A stretch of 64,000 bases of DNA from Idiomarinaceae bacterium. GTDB taxonomy: Bacteria; Pseudomonadota; Gammaproteobacteria; Enterobacterales; Alteromonadaceae. Position 1 is the first letter of the stretch, and the number at the start of each line of letters is the position of its first letter. The notes below the pieces were generated by a model. It had not been told where the DNA came from. It made no database searches and saw nothing but the letters and a program-made list of their open reading frames with translations. Position numbers and translations under genes: made by a program. The stretch lies in the NCBI GenBank assembly GCA_002685255.1, contig NYWU01000033.1:1-64000 (forward strand), in the 5' to 3' direction. Positions 56,638-64,000 of this stretch are shown here, piece after piece.

Positions 56638-57736
56638 ATGTTTGAGACAAACGCCACTTACAATGCCATTAAAGAGATGCGCTCACGCAGTGAGGCGCTC
56701 AGGGGGTATCTTTGACTACGCTCATAAAAAGGAGCGTTTAGAAGAAGTTACTCGAGAGCTCGAACAACCAGAAGTGTGGGATGATCCGCCAACAGCTCAA
56801 AGCTTGGGGAAAGAACGTGCTGCACTCGAGCAAGTGATTGAAACACTCGATAACTTAGAACAAGGCTTAGAGGATATCGAAGGGTTAGTTGACTTGGCTG
56901 TGGAAGCCGAGGATGAAACAACCTTTAATGAAGCCGAAGACGAGCTGCAGGAGTTATTAACTCAGCTTGAGGCGCTTGAGTTTCGCCGCATGTTTTCACG
57001 CGATAACGATTCAGCTGATTGTTACGTGGATATTCAGTCAGGCTCGGGCGGTACGGAAGCTCAGGACTGGGCTAACATGTTGCTACGTATGTACTTGCGA
57101 TGGGCTGAGGCACACGAATTTAAAACGGAAATTACTGAGCTGTCTGAAGGTGAGGTCGCAGGTATTAAATCGGCGACGGTGCGCATTGCCGGTGAATATG
57201 CGTATGGTTGGTTACGTACCGAAACCGGTGTCCATCGTTTAGTGCGTAAGTCGCCTTTTGATTCCGGTAACCGCCGTCATACGTCCTTCGCCTCAGTGTT
57301 TATCTATCCCGAAGTCGATGATGATATCGAAATAGAAATCAATCCGTCGGACTTGCGTATCGATACCTATCGAGCCTCTGGCGCCGGTGGTCAGCACGTT
57401 AACCGAACCGATTCAGCGGTGCGAATAACCCATGAACCCACAGGGATTGTGGTGCAATGTCAAAGCGATCGCTCGCAACATAAAAATAAAGACTCTGCGA
57501 TGAAGCAATTAAAAGCGAAATTGTATGAGTTAGAGATTCAAAAACAGAACGAAGATAAACAAGCGCTGGAAGATTCAAAGGCGGATATCGGCTGGGGCAG
57601 TCAAATTCGTTCGTATGTACTCGATGATGCGCGCATCAAAGATTTGCGTACCGGCGTCGAGAATAGAAACACACAGGCGGTGTTAGATGGTGCGCTCGAC
57701 CCATTTATCGAAGCAAGCTTAAAAAGCGGCCTGTAG
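56638..57736 (+). CDS. prfB: Peptide chain release factor 2, with programmed +1 frameshift
   Basis: RF2, which reads UGA and UAA. The gene is in two frames: ATG 56638 encodes 25 residues ([20 protein letters not shown], then LRGYL) up to an in-frame TGA at 56713-56715, and reading continues in the +1 frame from Asp (GAC, 56714). The joined product is 365 aa, the E. coli length. The recognition motif SPF is at 205-207 and GGQ at 250-252. Residue 246 is Ala, the more active variant (E. coli K-12 has Thr). A start in the second frame alone would lose the N-terminus. It is followed by lysS. Confidence 0.97.
56701..56716 (+). promoter_or_regulatory. prfB programmed +1 frameshift site
   Basis: AGGGGGTATCTTTGAC holds an internal Shine-Dalgarno-like AGGGGG, then the slippery CTT and the in-frame TGA followed by C. 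This is the classic autoregulatory site: low RF2 slows UGA termination and lets the ribosome slip +1 into the full-length frame. Confidence 0.97.
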
Positions 57737-57782
57737 CCAAGTTAAGTCGCGATAGAAACGTATTCGAAGAGGAAGCAAGATT

Positions 57783-59294
57783 ATGACAGATAAGTCGCAA
57801 ACGCCAGAAGTTGATGTAAACGAACAAATCGCGCAACGAAAAGCGAAGTTAGCGGCGTTACGCGAGAAGGGCGTTGCCTTTCCAAATGACTTTCGCCGTG
57901 ATTCACTGGCAAAGGATCTTCACGCTGAGTATGACGAGGCGGACAAAGAGTCGCTTGAGCAACAGGGCGTTCGCGTTAAAGTCGCGGGTCGAATGATGAC
58001 CCGTCGTATCATGGGTAAAGCGAGTTTTGCGACGATTCAAGATATGTCGGGCAGAATTCAGCTCTATGTAGCTCGTGATAATTTGCCAGAAGGCTTCTAT
58101 AACAGTGAGTTTAAAAAGTGGGACTTAGGCGACATCGTTGGCGCCAGTGGCGTGCTGTTTAAAACAGGGACAGGCGAACTGAGTGTTTTAGTTGATGACG
58201 TACGTCTTTTGACTAAGGCGCTGCGTCCTCTGCCTGATAAGTTTCATGGTTTGGCGGATCAAGAGACACGCTATCGCCAACGTTACCTTGATTTGATTAC
58301 TAATGAAGAATCGCGCAACACGTTCTTGGTGCGTTCTCGTGTCATTGATTACATTCGTCGCTACCTAAACGAACAGCAGTTCCTTGAAGTTGAGACACCG
58401 ATGATGCAAACCATTCCAGGTGGTGCTGCTGCGCGTCCATTTTCAACTCACCATAATGCGTTAGATATGGAGCTATTCCTAAGAATCGCTCCAGAGCTTT
58501 ATCTCAAACGTCTCGTGGTCGGTGGTTTCGAAAAAGTATTTGAAATCAACCGTAACTTCCGCAATGAGGGATTATCGACACGTCATAACCCTGAGTTCAC
58601 TATGTTGGAGTTTTACTGGGGCTACGCAGATTATTTCGACTTGATGGATATGACGGAGGATATGCTGCGTGGTATCGCTCAAGATGTATTAGGTTCAACC
58701 ACATTTGAAAGTGGCGGTGTGACCTACGATTTTGGCCAGCGCTTCGAGCGCATGACGGTGTTAGAGGCGATTATCAAGTATATGCCTGAAGTTACCGAGG
58801 CGCAGCTCAACGACCGTGAGCAAGCGACCGCTATCGCAGAGCAAGTCGGTGTGGATGTTAATTCAGCTTGGGGTCTGGGTAAAATTCAGATCGAGATTTT
58901 CGAAACCGTTGCTGAGCACCGCTTGATCCAACCAACGTTCATCACTGCGTATCCGGCCGAGGTGTCACCTTTGGCACGTCGTAATGACGACAATCCATTT
59001 GTGACCGATCGCTTTGAGTTTTTTGCGGGTGGACGCGAGTTGGCCAATGGCTTCTCGGAGCTGAATGATGCAGAAGACCAAGCTCAACGATTCCGCGATC
59101 AAGTGGAAGCTAAAGAGGCGGGCGATGATGAAGCGATGTTCTATGACGAGGATTACGTCACCGCGCTTGAGCATGGCATGCCGCCAACGGCGGGTGAGGG
59201 TATCGGTATTGACCGTTTGGTGATGTTGTTGACAGATTCATCGACCATCCGAGACGTACTCTTATTCCCACATATGCGTCCTAAAGCAGATTAA
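57783..59294 (+). CDS. lysS: Lysyl-tRNA synthetase (class II)
   Basis: A 503-residue class II synthetase; E. coli LysS is 505 aa. An N-terminal OB-fold anticodon-binding domain ([20 protein letters not shown]) precedes the catalytic core with motif 1 around [18 protein letters not shown], motif 2 [20 protein letters not shown] and motif 3 [20 protein letters not shown]. It is 46 nt after prfB, the conserved prfB-lysS pair, and ends in an intrinsic terminator. Confidence 0.98.
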   Translation: MTDKSQTPEVDVNEQIAQRKAKLAALREKGVAFPNDFRRDSLAKDLHAEYDEADKESLEQQGVRVKVAGRMMTRRIMGKASFATIQDMSGRIQLYVARDNLPEGFYNSEFKKWDLGDIVGASGVLFKTGTGELSVLVDDVRLLTKALRPLPDKFHGLADQETRYRQRYLDLITNEESRNTFLVRSRVIDYIRRYLNEQQFLEVETPMMQTIPGGAAARPFSTHHNALDMELFLRIAPELYLKRLVVGGFEKVFEINRNFRNEGLSTRHNPEFTMLEFYWGYADYFDLMDMTEDMLRGIAQDVLGSTTFESGGVTYDFGQRFERMTVLEAIIKYMPEVTEAQLNDREQATAIAEQVGVDVNSAWGLGKIQIEIFETVAEHRLIQPTFITAYPAEVSPLARRNDDNPFVTDRFEFFAGGRELANGFSELNDAEDQAQRFRDQVEAKEAGDDEAMFYDEDYVTALEHGMPPTAGEGIGIDRLVMLLTDSSTIRDVLLFPHMRPKAD

Positions 59295-59311
59295 GTCCAA
59301 AATAATCTAAC

Positions 59312-59339
59312 AGCCACCCTTGCCGGGTGGCTTTTTTTT
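59312..59339 (+). terminator. Intrinsic terminator of prfB-lysS
   Basis: AGCCACCC (59312-59319) pairs with GGGTGGCT (59325-59332) across a 5-nt loop, running into eight T. It follows the lysS stop by 17 nt. Confidence 0.92.
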
Positions 59340-59348
59340 GGTCTACCA

Positions 59349-59406
59349 TTTAATAAAATAGAAAATAGAGACAAGGAAACGCTCTTTACTATTCAATTTT
59401 ATTAAA
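59349..59406. repeat. AT-rich 11-bp inverted repeat upstream of ogt
   Basis: TTTAATAAAAT (59349-59359) and ATTTTATTAAA (59396-59406) are perfect reverse complements 36 nt apart, the second ending 20 nt before the ogt ATG. They could be paired binding sites for a regulator, or AT-rich promoter sequence. No TTGACA-like box is well spaced. Confidence 0.4.
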
Positions 59407-59426
59407 CGTTATCTGTCGGAGAGTGA

Positions 59427-59909
59427 ATGTACCATCTAGAGTTTGACACACCGCTTGGCCACATGGTGGCTATGGCAAATGAGGCGCACTTGACGGGTCT
59501 TTATTATAAGGACCAAAAGAATGTGCCTGATTTAAGCCAGTCGGTCGTCAACCATAAGCACCCTGTATTGGTGCAAACGCAATCGCAACTCGAGGAATAT
59601 TTCGCAGGCTCGCGTCAGAAATTCAGCTTACCACTGCGTGTGAAAACAACTGAGTTTCAACAGCAAGTGTTGTCAACACTGATTAAAGTACGCCCCGGTG
59701 AAACGCTGTCATATAAATGTATTGCTGAGCGTATTGGACGACCTAAAAGCGTACGCGCAGTTGCCAACGCGGTCGCACGAAATCCGTTTATTATCGTGAT
59801 CCCATGTCATCGCGTAATAGGTATCAAAGGCGAGTTACGGGGTTTTTCGGCGGGAGTACATCGAAAACAAGCACTCATTGATCGAGAACAAAAATTAAGG
59901 GGCGAATAA
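59427..59909 (+). CDS. ogt: Methylated-DNA-protein cysteine methyltransferase
   Basis: A 160-residue suicide repair protein that removes O6-alkyl groups from guanine. The acceptor Cys127 is in the signature IVIPCHRVIG, preceded by RIGRPKSVRAVANAVARNP. There is no Ada-type N-terminal domain, so it is the constitutive Ogt type. GGAGAG precedes the ATG. Its TAA lies within the loop of a perfect hairpin shared with slyD. Confidence 0.94.
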   Translation: MYHLEFDTPLGHMVAMANEAHLTGLYYKDQKNVPDLSQSVVNHKHPVLVQTQSQLEEYFAGSRQKFSLPLRVKTTEFQQQVLSTLIKVRPGETLSYKCIAERIGRPKSVRAVANAVARNPFIIVIPCHRVIGIKGELRGFSAGVHRKQALIDREQKLRGE

Positions 59910-59922
59910 TCGCCCCTTAATT
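59893..59922 (-). terminator. Terminator between convergent ogt and slyD
   Basis: AATTAAGGGGCGA (59893-59905) pairs perfectly with TCGCCCCTTAATT (59910-59922) over a 4-nt loop. On the minus strand it leads into TTTT, so it fits slyD best. On the plus strand no T-run follows, and the ogt stop codon sits in the loop. Confidence 0.75.
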
Positions 59923-59947
59923 CACTAAACCATTAATCAAAAAGTGA

Positions 59948-60430
59948 TTAGTGGTCTTCACCGTCCGCGTGAACGTGACCGTGTTCAAGCTCTTGCTCAG
60001 TTGCGTCACGCACTTCAACAACTTCGACATCAAAGTTCAAGTTTACGCCTGCTAATGGGTGGTTACCATCGACAGTAACTTCGTCGTCGTTAACTTCGAC
60101 GATGATCACTGATTGGTCGCCTTGGTCAGTGCTAGCACGGAACTGCATACCGGGTTGAACATCGTTTTCACCAAACAAGTTACGTGGAACTGTTTGAATC
60201 AAGCCTTCGTGACGTTCGCCGTATGCTTCTTCAGGACCGATTTCGGCAGTGAATTTTTCGCCGACTTCTTTACCTTCCAATGCATTTTCTAAACCAGGGA
60301 TCAGCATGCCTCGGCCATGGATAAAGCTGAGTGGATTGCCTTCCTTAGACTGATCCAATGTTTGGCCTTCAGCTGTTTTCACAGTGTAATGGATGGCGAC
60401 CACTTTATTCGGGGCAATTGCTTCGCTCAT
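59948..60430 (-). CDS. slyD: FKBP-type prolyl isomerase SlyD
   Basis: A 160-residue cytoplasmic prolyl isomerase and chaperone. FKBP core motifs are VAIHYTVKTAEGQTLDQS and NPLSFIHGRGMLIPGLENAL, with the IF (insert-in-flap) chaperone domain after YGERHEGLIQTVP. The His-rich nickel-binding tail is much shorter than in E. coli (EHGHVHADGEDH only), so metal binding is probably weaker. It is 5 nt downstream of ygfZ on the same strand. Confidence 0.95.
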   Translation of the reverse strand: MSEAIAPNKVVAIHYTVKTAEGQTLDQSKEGNPLSFIHGRGMLIPGLENALEGKEVGEKFTAEIGPEEAYGERHEGLIQTVPRNLFGENDVQPGMQFRASTDQGDQSVIIVEVNDDEVTVDGNHPLAGVNLNFDVEVVEVRDATEQELEHGHVHADGEDH

Positions 60431-60435
60431 AATAG

Positions 60436-61335
60436 TTAACCTAATTGATACGGCAGTGTGTGTATTTCCAAGAGACTATCGTCGTCACCTCGCAAACGGA
60501 GCGGAGTACCCATCTCAATATCAATTGGTAGCACCGCTAAACCATCTACTTGGGTGTCGGTACGATTCACTGCCAAAATTATCGTACCTCCTCGACGCCA
60601 ATTTTCACCCACTTTTCGTTCAACTTCCGCCCCCGCATTAACGGGATTGTTTGCGGAGCCACTCACACGAAAGAGTGCGCGCTTTTGTTTACCCAAGTAA
60701 CGCATTCGGGCAACAGTCTCTTGGCCGATATAACAACCTTTTTTAAAATCAATACCGTCCCATGCTTGTACATTAAGCATTTGCGGCACAAATTGTTTTG
60801 CAAGTTCATTGTTGAGTTGAGGGCGCACCCGTTCAATTTCAAGGGCATCCCATAACTTTTCGTCAGAATTGCTGGCAATTTTTGTTTTATATATTAGCAC
60901 GAACTGGTTTGGATCGCTGCCCACCTTGACTTGCGCAAGTAATTCATTTGGCTGCGGGGCTGCCAACGTATCAGTCGGATTGATGGCACCTACTAAATGA
61001 ATGTCTTTGGTCTTATCTTCAAACGAAACCTTATTGAATACGCCATACTTCTCGAATTGAGCCAACGAAGCGGTGATCGCGGAGTGCTTTAGGATAAGCC
61101 AAAATTCGTTATCGGACTGACAATAGAGCCAAAACACACTCAAGGTTTTACCGGTTGGCTCGCAATGCGCTGAATAGCAATGCGCTCCCGGTTTCAAGTC
61201 GCTAATGTTAGCGGTCAGTTGACCTTGCAAAAAACTACGGGCGTCGTCGCCACTCACTGCGAGAACGCCATAACTCTCCAGCGGGCACAACATTGTCTCG
61301 CGTACAGAAGCGTGTTCTGACATGACTTTGCTCAT
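60436..61335 (-). CDS. ygfZ: tRNA-modifying Fe-S maintenance protein YgfZ
   Basis: A 299-residue folate-binding protein related to the glycine cleavage T-protein; it supports Fe-S enzymes such as MiaB. The signature KGCYIGQETVARMRYLGK with its conserved Cys is present. ATG 61335 follows AAAGGAG; ATG 61323 is an alternative. It is divergent from sdhE, with a 74-nt gap, an arrangement known from E. coli (ygfZ opposite sdhE-ygfX). Confidence 0.93.
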   Translation of the reverse strand: MSKVMSEHASVRETMLCPLESYGVLAVSGDDARSFLQGQLTANISDLKPGAHCYSAHCEPTGKTLSVFWLYCQSDNEFWLILKHSAITASLAQFEKYGVFNKVSFEDKTKDIHLVGAINPTDTLAAPQPNELLAQVKVGSDPNQFVLIYKTKIASNSDEKLWDALEIERVRPQLNNELAKQFVPQMLNVQAWDGIDFKKGCYIGQETVARMRYLGKQKRALFRVSGSANNPVNAGAEVERKVGENWRRGGTIILAVNRTDTQVDGLAVLPIDIEMGTPLRLRGDDDSLLEIHTLPYQLG

Positions 61336-61409
61336 TTAAAAGGCTCCTTTAATTGCCATGTCATGCTAATATGAGGCTATTGAAATTGAATTCAAGGCTG
61401 GGAGTAAAA

Positions 61410-61682
61410 ATGTTCACGTTAAAGCAATCCGAGGAAGTACTAAAAGATAAGCGTCGCCTTAAGTGGGCGTGTCGTCGCGGTATGCTGGAGCTCGATGTGT
61501 TGTTCGAACCCTTTGTGGATGAAGCCTACGATCACTTGAGTGAGGAAGATAAAGCAGTGTTTCGTCGTCTTGTGACCTGTGATGATCCCGATTTATTTGC
61601 GTGGTTTATGGGCCATAAAACGTCTCCAGATCCCGAATTACAACGCATGGTTGATTTGATGCTGGCGCGGGTCAAAGTATAA
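61410..61682 (+). CDS. sdhE: Succinate dehydrogenase flavinylation factor
   Basis: A 90-residue assembly factor (YgfY) that helps attach FAD to SdhA and FrdA; E. coli SdhE is 88 aa. The conserved RRGMLELDVLFEPF with the key RGxxE motif, and DPDLFAWFMGH, are present. I chose ATG 61410 behind GGAG; ATG 61353 adds 19 residues running into the promoter region. The YgfX-like gene follows 11 nt later. Confidence 0.95.
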   Translation: MFTLKQSEEVLKDKRRLKWACRRGMLELDVLFEPFVDEAYDHLSEEDKAVFRRLVTCDDPDLFAWFMGHKTSPDPELQRMVDLMLARVKV

Positions 61683-61693
61683 ACGATAACGGG

Positions 61694-61942
61694 ATGGTCC
61701 ATTTGCAGATTGGTACAACACTGCTGTCACTGAGTGAAAATAGACTGCAGTGGTGGGTCGATGGCGAGCCTTGGCACGGTCGATTTTTTTGGCAGTGCCT
61801 TTTCAATACCTGGTTACTGGTTCGATTAAGTAGAGAAGCGCTATCAAATCAGCGCCAAAGTCTTTATTTCTGTATTCGGCGAAATCAGCTCACGCCGGCG
61901 CTATGGTGTCAGCTCCGACGCGGCCTTATCTGCCAACTATAA
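61694..61942 (+). CDS. YgfX-like protein lacking the membrane segment
   Basis: An 82-residue protein just after sdhE, where YgfX (CptA, about 135 aa, two N-terminal membrane helices) is expected. The sequence [20 protein letters not shown] followed by [20 protein letters not shown] and LCQLRR-type LWCQLRRGL matches the soluble C-terminal half of YgfX (strand-rich, ending in an LRR helix). No membrane helix precedes it, and sdhE occupies the upstream sequence, so the anchor is truly missing. The RBS is weak (ACGGG). It overlaps the 3' end of nadB by six bases. It may be a shortened functional form or a remnant. Confidence 0.6.
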   Translation: MVHLQIGTTLLSLSENRLQWWVDGEPWHGRFFWQCLFNTWLLVRLSREALSNQRQSLYFCIRRNQLTPALWCQLRRGLICQL

Positions 61943-63541
61943 GTGCTGTGGTACCAAGTGAGTCGGTTTCGCATTTGGATCCAGATCAGGGTAGTCTAGC
62001 GTGTAATGCAACCCACGACTTTCCTTACGCGCAAGCGCACTATGAACAATCAGCTCTGCTACCTGCACTAAGTTGCGCAACTCGAGCAAATTATTACTGA
62101 CTTTAAAGTTACTGTAGTAGTCGTGTATCTCTTGTTGCAGTAGCTGTATGCGATGCAGCGCTCGCTCAAGACGTTTGGTGGTTCTAACAATCCCCACATA
62201 GTCCCACATAAATAAACGCAATTCATGCCAGTTGTGCTGGATAACGACTTCTTCATCGGAGTCACTCACCTGGCTGTCATCCCAAGCAGGGAGGCGATCG
62301 ACAATCGGTGTCTCGTGACTTTGTTGAAGAATATGCTGGGCGGCAGCACGCGCGAACACTAAACATTCGAGAAGTGAATTACTCGCCATACGATTAGCTC
62401 CGTGCAGGCCGGTATACGCGACTTCTCCTACTGCATACAGTCTGGGTAAGTCAGTTTGCGCGTTGAGGTTGGTGGTAATCCCCCCACACGTATAGTGTGC
62501 CGCGGGCACAACCGGTATCGGCTGCTGACTCATATCGATGCCCAAACTCAAACATTTCTCGAAAATAGTGGGGAAGTGTTGTTTTAAAAACGCCTCACTC
62601 TTATGCGAAATATCAAGATACATGCAGTCGGCACCTAAGCGCTTCATTTCGTAATCGATCGCGCGCGCGACCACATCACGAGGGGCTAATTCAGCACTTT
62701 CGTGGAAGCTATCCATAAAGCGACTGCCGTCCGGACGTCGCAACACCGCGCCTTCACCACGCAACGCTTCGGTTAGTAAAAAACTTTGTGCGTTTGGATG
62801 ATAAAGGCAGGTTGGGTGGAATTGATTGAACTCCATGTTAGTTACACTACAACCCGCACGCCATGCCATAGCGATACCATCACCGCTAGCAATGTCAGGG
62901 TTACTGGTGTATTGATACACTTTACTCGAACCACCTGTAGCGAGCACTACAAAGCGCGCTGCGGCGGTTTCTACCCGCTCAAGCTTGCGGTTCCATAAAT
63001 AGGCTCCATAGCAACCTAGTTCACGTTGCAAGCGTCGACCGGTTATAAGGTCGACGGCATTAAAGCGTTCGAGTACCTTGATATTGGGATGTGCCAATAC
63101 CTTGCCTTGCAAGGTTGTCTGAACGGCTTTGCCGGTCGCATCGGCGGCGTGCAATATACGTCGATGGCTATGACCACCCTCTTGGTTTAGGTGGTAGGTC
63201 GGAGAATCTGCTTTTGATTCAACCTGATCAAAGCCCACGCCTTCATCAATCAGCCATTGTAAGGCTTCTCTGGCGTGACGTGTGGTAAACTCAACGGTCT
63301 CGCGCTCGCACAAACCAGCGCCAGCAATGAGGGTATCTTCAACATGGCTTTCGATACTATCAGATTCATCGAAAACAGCAGCGATACCGCCTTGGGCATA
63401 ATAAGTGGAGCCTTCGGTCAGTGGTCCTTTGCTAACAATAATCACTGAATGGTGGTCTGCTAGCTGCAGGGCGGTTGTAAGACCCGCTGCACCCGAACCA
63501 ATAACAAGAACATCTGATTGATAATTTGCTGCAGGTTCCAT
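61937..63541 (-). CDS. nadB: L-aspartate oxidase
   Basis: A 534-residue flavoenzyme making iminoaspartate for NAD synthesis; E. coli NadB is 540 aa. The FAD motif is [20 protein letters not shown]. Substrate and active-site regions include [31 protein letters not shown], and [20 protein letters not shown] 63541 gives the conserved [15 protein letters not shown] start; upstream in-frame ATG 63634 lies in the rpoE promoter region. It is divergent from rpoE, as in E. coli. Confidence 0.97.
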   Translation of the reverse strand: MEPAANYQSDVLVIGSGAAGLTTALQLADHHSVIIVSKGPLTEGSTYYAQGGIAAVFDESDSIESHVEDTLIAGAGLCERETVEFTTRHAREALQWLIDEGVGFDQVESKADSPTYHLNQEGGHSHRRILHAADATGKAVQTTLQGKVLAHPNIKVLERFNAVDLITGRRLQRELGCYGAYLWNRKLERVETAAARFVVLATGGSSKVYQYTSNPDIASGDGIAMAWRAGCSVTNMEFNQFHPTCLYHPNAQSFLLTEALRGEGAVLRRPDGSRFMDSFHESAELAPRDVVARAIDYEMKRLGADCMYLDISHKSEAFLKQHFPTIFEKCLSLGIDMSQQPIPVVPAAHYTCGGITTNLNAQTDLPRLYAVGEVAYTGLHGANRMASNSLLECLVFARAAAQHILQQSHETPIVDRLPAWDDSQVSDSDEEVVIQHNWHELRLFMWDYVGIVRTTKRLERALHRIQLLQQEIHDYYSNFKVSNNLLELRNLVQVAELIVHSALARKESRGLHYTLDYPDLDPNAKPTHLVPQHL

Positions 63542-63593
63542 AAAGTACTCATTAAGGATTTTGCTCGATTTTACGCAAACTGAAAATTTTTGC

Positions 63594-63620
63594 GAACTTT
63601 TTACGAGCACGGCGGTCAGA
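63594..63620 (+). promoter_or_regulatory. Sigma-E autoregulatory promoter of rpoE
   Basis: GAACTT (63594-63599) and TCAGA (63616-63620) are 16 nt apart, close to the sigma-E consensus GAACTT-N16-TCTRA. It lies about 60 nt before the rpoE start, as expected for autoregulation known in E. coli. Confidence 0.8.
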
Positions 63621-63680
63621 CCTAACGAATACATGAGCCGCCAGTGCTATGTAGTGATTAGCAAGGGAGAAAAGGCTCGG

Positions 63681-64000
63681 ATGAGCGAAAAAATGACGGA
63701 CCAACAGTTGGTCGAACGTGTACAAAAAGGTGATAACCGTGCATTCGACTTGTTGGTAAAAAAATACCAACACAAAGTCATGAGCTTGATCTCCCGTTAT
63801 GTGAAGCAACAAGGTGATGTAGCAGACGTAGCGCAAGAGGCATTTATCAAAGCCTATCGTGCGCTACCCAAGTTTAGAGGCGAGAGCGCTTTCTATACTT
63901 GGCTCTATAGAATCGCAGTGAATACGGCGAAAAACCATTTGGTTTCACAAGGGCGCAAGCCGCCTGCTTCCGATGTGGATGCAGAAGATGCTGAGTATTA
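63681..64000 (+). CDS. rpoE: RNA polymerase sigma-E factor, C-terminus off window
   Basis: The extracytoplasmic stress sigma factor. 106 codons are visible: MSEKMTDQQLVERVQKGDNR and the region-2 core YQHKVMSLISRYVKQQGDVA, DVAQEAFIKAYRALPKFRGE and TWLYRIAVNTAKNHL match E. coli RpoE closely. Region 4 and the rseA-rseB genes should lie beyond the right edge. A GGGAG upstream is rather far (about 14 nt); AAAGG is nearer. rseP in this window is part of its activation pathway. Confidence 0.97.
   Translation, partial: MSEKMTDQQLVERVQKGDNRAFDLLVKKYQHKVMSLISRYVKQQGDVADVAQEAFIKAYRALPKFRGESAFYTWLYRIAVNTAKNHLVSQGRKPPASDVDAEDAEY

Noticed and set aside
63552-63836. 94-residue reading frame on the minus strand opposite rpoE
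   Set aside because: It covers the sigma-E promoter and the start of rpoE in antisense and has no recognisable features, so it is a shadow frame.
1-64000. CRISPR array, prophage, toxin-antitoxin or defence island
   Set aside because: No direct-repeat array, transposase, integrase of phage type or defence gene was seen; the window is core metabolism and housekeeping.

Overview
The window is a gene-dense stretch of a gammaproteobacterial chromosome. Its gene neighbourhoods (gcvA-ygdD-rlmM; dapD-glnD-map facing rpsB-tsf-pyrH-frr; the rseP-bamA-skp-lpxD-fabZ-lpxA-lpxB run; xerD-dsbC-recJ-prfB-lysS; nadB facing rpoE beside sdhE and ygfZ) and its moderate GC suggest an Alteromonadales-type marine bacterium. 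Idiomarinaceae is my best guess; I cannot place the species. There is no prophage, insertion sequence, CRISPR array or plasmid-like module. About 64 protein genes and one tRNA are supported. No gene-free stretch exceeds 300 bases.

Layout. 1-5.3 kb: leucine/isovalerate catabolism on the minus strand (liuR-liuA-liuB-liuC-liuD, the last cut by the left edge), facing an acetyl-CoA acetyltransferase across a short region with two palindromes. 6.5-13 kb: an EamA exporter, then a valine/isobutyrate operon (mmsA, isobutyryl-CoA dehydrogenase, 3-hydroxyisobutyryl-CoA hydrolase, mmsB, SDR). 13-16.5 kb: a membrane protein, then gcvA, an alpha/beta hydrolase, ygdD and rlmM, the last four joined by ATGA overlaps. 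16.6-22.4 kb, minus strand: NAD-type isocitrate dehydrogenase, an HDOD-like protein coupled to a DUF3192 protein, ppnN and a diguanylate cyclase. 22.6-29.6 kb: M61 peptidase, queF, syd, a second DUF3192 protein (a lipoprotein), GNAT, DUF3301, DUF3549, yqcC and truC.

29.6-48 kb: dapD, glnD and map on the minus strand, divergent from rpsB-tsf (extended -10 promoter, structured leader, strong terminator), pyrH, frr, uppS, cdsA, dxr, rseP, bamA, skp, lpxD, fabZ, lpxA and lpxB. This block covers translation, isoprenoid and phospholipid precursors, outer-membrane protein assembly and lipid A synthesis. Several genes here use TTG or GTG starts. 48-52.6 kb: glutathionyl-hydroquinone reductase-like protein, pirin, a response regulator with TPR-like repeats, a quinone oxidoreductase and tRNA-Tyr. 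52.7-59.3 kb: an unrecognised protein, xerD, dsbC, recJ, prfB (with its programmed +1 frameshift) and lysS. 59.4-64 kb: ogt, slyD, ygfZ, sdhE, an N-terminally short YgfX-like protein, nadB, and rpoE (cut by the right edge) behind a sigma-E-type promoter.

I found no clearly new multi-gene system; most of the window is conserved core genome. The best leads are smaller: the soluble-only YgfX-like protein, the coupled HDOD-like/DUF3192 pair with a second DUF3192 paralogue 6.5 kb away, the unknown gene between tRNA-Tyr and xerD, perfect hairpins at convergent gene ends, and a possible RNA switch ahead of the gcvA-region membrane protein.
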